6,915 bases of DNA from the NCBI GenBank assembly GCA_905182385.1, contig CAJJBS010000037.1:1-6915 (forward strand). Reading direction: 5' to 3'. The position numbers and the translations under genes are program-made. This DNA comes from Fidelibacterota bacterium TCS55 (GTDB lineage Bacteria; Fidelibacterota; Marinisomatia; Marinisomatales; TCS55). Numbering within the stretch: the stretch's first letter is position 1; the number at the start of each line of letters is the position of its first letter. The notes under the pieces were generated by a model, which made no database searches, was not told where the DNA came from, and saw only the letters and a program-made list of their open reading frames with translations. Positions 5,546-6,915 of the stretch are shown here, piece after piece.

Positions 5546-6915
5546 ATGAAAAAAGTCATTCTAATTATATTTATTTTTTCAATTTCAGCTTCTAGTCAAG
5601 AAATTGACTTACCTAATAATATTACTGGTGTTAGTTATAATTCTAACATTTCTCTACCACAAGAAATTTTGGGTCACAAGATAGGCTTACGTCATACACG
5701 AACTAATCAAGTTGTAGATTATTTTGAAGCACTTGCAAAACAAAGTAATCGCGTAATAGTAAACGACCATGCTTTAACTCATGAAGGTCGCCGTTTAATT
5801 CATGCTATTGTTACTCATCCTGATAATCATCAAAAACTAGATTTAATTAGAAAAGCAAACCTCAGTCTTTCCGACACTCCAAAAAAAATAAAAAACAGTG
5901 ACATAGATAATATGCCCATTATAGCCTACTTAGGCTTTTCAATTCATGGGAATGAAGCAAGCGGAACAGAAGCTGCTATATTGTTATTATACCATTTAAT
6001 AGCTGGCAACGGAAAAGAGATTGATAAAATACTAAAGAATACTGTTCTTATAATTGATCCTATGTTTAACCCTGATGGTAGGGATAGATTTGTAAATTGG
6101 GTTAATGGGAATCGTGGAGATATTCCAACCTCTGATGGACAAGATAGAGAGCACAATGAACCTTGGCCAGGTGGTCGCACAAACCATTACCTTTTTGATA
6201 TGAATCGTGACTGGATGCCTGTTACGCAACCTGAATCAAATGGTAGAATAAAATTATTTCATCACTGGCGACCACAATTTGTACTAGATGCTCATGAGAT
6301 GGGTGGAAATTCTACATTCTTTTTTCAACCTGGCATTCCTAGTAGGAACAATCCAAATACACCACAGAAGACTTTTGATTTAACTAATAAACTCGTGCCT
6401 TTTCATTCAAAACGCTTAGATAGTATTCAATCCATGTATTTAACCAAAGAATCTTTTGATGACTTTTACTATGGGAAAGGTTCTACTTTTTCAGATATTC
6501 ATGGCTCTGTAGGTATTCTTTTTGAGCAAGCTTCTTCAAGAGCACTCCATCGAGAGACGAATCAAGGACGTTTAACATATGCTTTTGGTATTCGAAATCA
6601 CTACATGTCTACTTTAGGAACTTTAGATGGCCTAGTCGCATTACGAAATGAGTTCTTAGAATATCATCGAGATTTTTATGCTTCGTCTTCTATCGAAGCT
6701 AAAAAAAACCCAGTAAAAGGTTACTTGATAAGTTTAAAAGAAAATCGGACACGCGCTCAAATGTTAATACAAAACTTACAAAAACACCGTATTATTGCTC
6801 ATGCATTAAAAAAACCTCTTACTGTTAAACAAAATAAATTTAAACCTTCTGAGGCTATTATTATCCCAACTGATCAACCTCAAACACGTTTTTTAAAAGG
6901 GATAATGGAAAAAGT
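5546..6915 (+). CDS. Secreted M14-family zinc carboxypeptidase, N-terminal part
   Basis: 456 codons are visible and the frame runs off the window; related Bacteroidota proteins are often around 800 residues or more, so roughly half may be missing. A signal peptide (MKKVILIIFIFSISASS, cleavage likely before Gln18) points to export. The M14 metallopeptidase domain spans about residues 50-375: zinc ligands His134 and Glu137 in SIHGNEASGTE, NPDGRDR (175-181) with the substrate-binding arginine region, DMNRDW (218-223), the third zinc ligand His250 in VLDAHEMGG, and the catalytic glutamate Glu327 in GILFEQAS. All catalytic residues are present, so the enzyme should be active in removing C-terminal residues from extracellular peptides. 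The region after about 385 begins a further domain. It is transcribed divergently from the Nudix operon. Two frames on the opposite strand (5944-6229) are shadows. Confidence 0.93.
   Translation, partial: MKKVILIIFIFSISASSQEIDLPNNITGVSYNSNISLPQEILGHKIGLRHTRTNQVVDYFEALAKQSNRVIVNDHALTHEGRRLIHAIVTHPDNHQKLDLIRKANLSLSDTPKKIKNSDIDNMPIIAYLGFSIHGNEASGTEAAILLLYHLIAGNGKEIDKILKNTVLIIDPMFNPDGRDRFVNWVNGNRGDIPTSDGQDREHNEPWPGGRTNHYLFDMNRDWMPVTQPESNGRIKLFHHWRPQFVLDAHEMGGNSTFFFQPGIPSRNNPNTPQKTFDLTNKLVPFHSKRLDSIQSMYLTKESFDDFYYGKGSTFSDIHGSVGILFEQASSRALHRETNQGRLTYAFGIRNHYMSTLGTLDGLVALRNEFLEYHRDFYASSSIEAKKNPVKGYLISLKENRTRAQMLIQNLQKHRIIAHALKKPLTVKQNKFKPSEAIIIPTDQPQTRFLKGIMEK

Noticed and set aside
5944..6229. Two overlapping - strand ORFs of 78 and 65 codons
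   Set aside because: They lie opposite the conserved M14 catalytic domain and are shadows of it.

Overview
The window looks like chromosomal DNA of a member of the Bacteroidota, probably a Cytophagales- or Flavobacteriia-type organism. The reasons are the AT-rich sequence, mostly weak or absent Shine-Dalgarno sites, a short lipoprotein with an 'SC' lipobox, a DUF481-type outer-membrane barrel, a DUF6090-like anchored protein, and a large secreted M14 zinc carboxypeptidase. No rRNA, tRNA, CRISPR array, transposase, integrase or phage gene is visible.

Layout from left to right. Positions 1-429 (+) hold the end of an outer-membrane beta-barrel gene. It converges on a leftward pair made of a DUF6090-like membrane-anchored protein (1461-2210) and carbamate kinase (506-1447), 13 bp apart. 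Positions 2211-2686 have no protein gene. The part at about 2245-2541 is clearly richer in G+C than its surroundings and is full of inverted repeats, and 2542-2686 is plain AT-rich DNA with one hairpin-forming repeat. A small four-cysteine lipoprotein (2687-2995, -) follows. Next comes a tight leftward operon, read from right to left: a Nudix hydrolase (4969-5355), a class I SAM methyltransferase with a signal peptide (4256-4966) and a diaminopropionate ammonia-lyase-like PLP enzyme (3143-4255). Their junctions are 2 bp and 0 bp, and a good intrinsic terminator closes the operon at 3082-3106. A 190-bp divergent region containing an imperfect palindrome separates this operon from a rightward M14 carboxypeptidase gene (5546 to beyond the window end).

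Functionally, the ammonia-lyase and the carbamate kinase are homologues of YgeX and YqeA. In E. coli these belong to one catabolic cluster (ygeW-ygeX-ygeY-hyuA-yqeA) linked to anaerobic purine/urate and nitrogen metabolism. Here the two lie within 1.7 kb on the same strand, but the carbamoyltransferase, peptidase and hydantoinase partners are not in the window. A shared ammonia/carbamoyl-phosphate pathway is therefore an inference.

The most unusual parts are the structured GC-richer patch upstream of the carbamate kinase pair, a near-identical 22/23-bp direct repeat that brackets this patch plus the lipoprotein gene, and a methyltransferase that appears to be exported. I did not find a clear new defence or mobile system.
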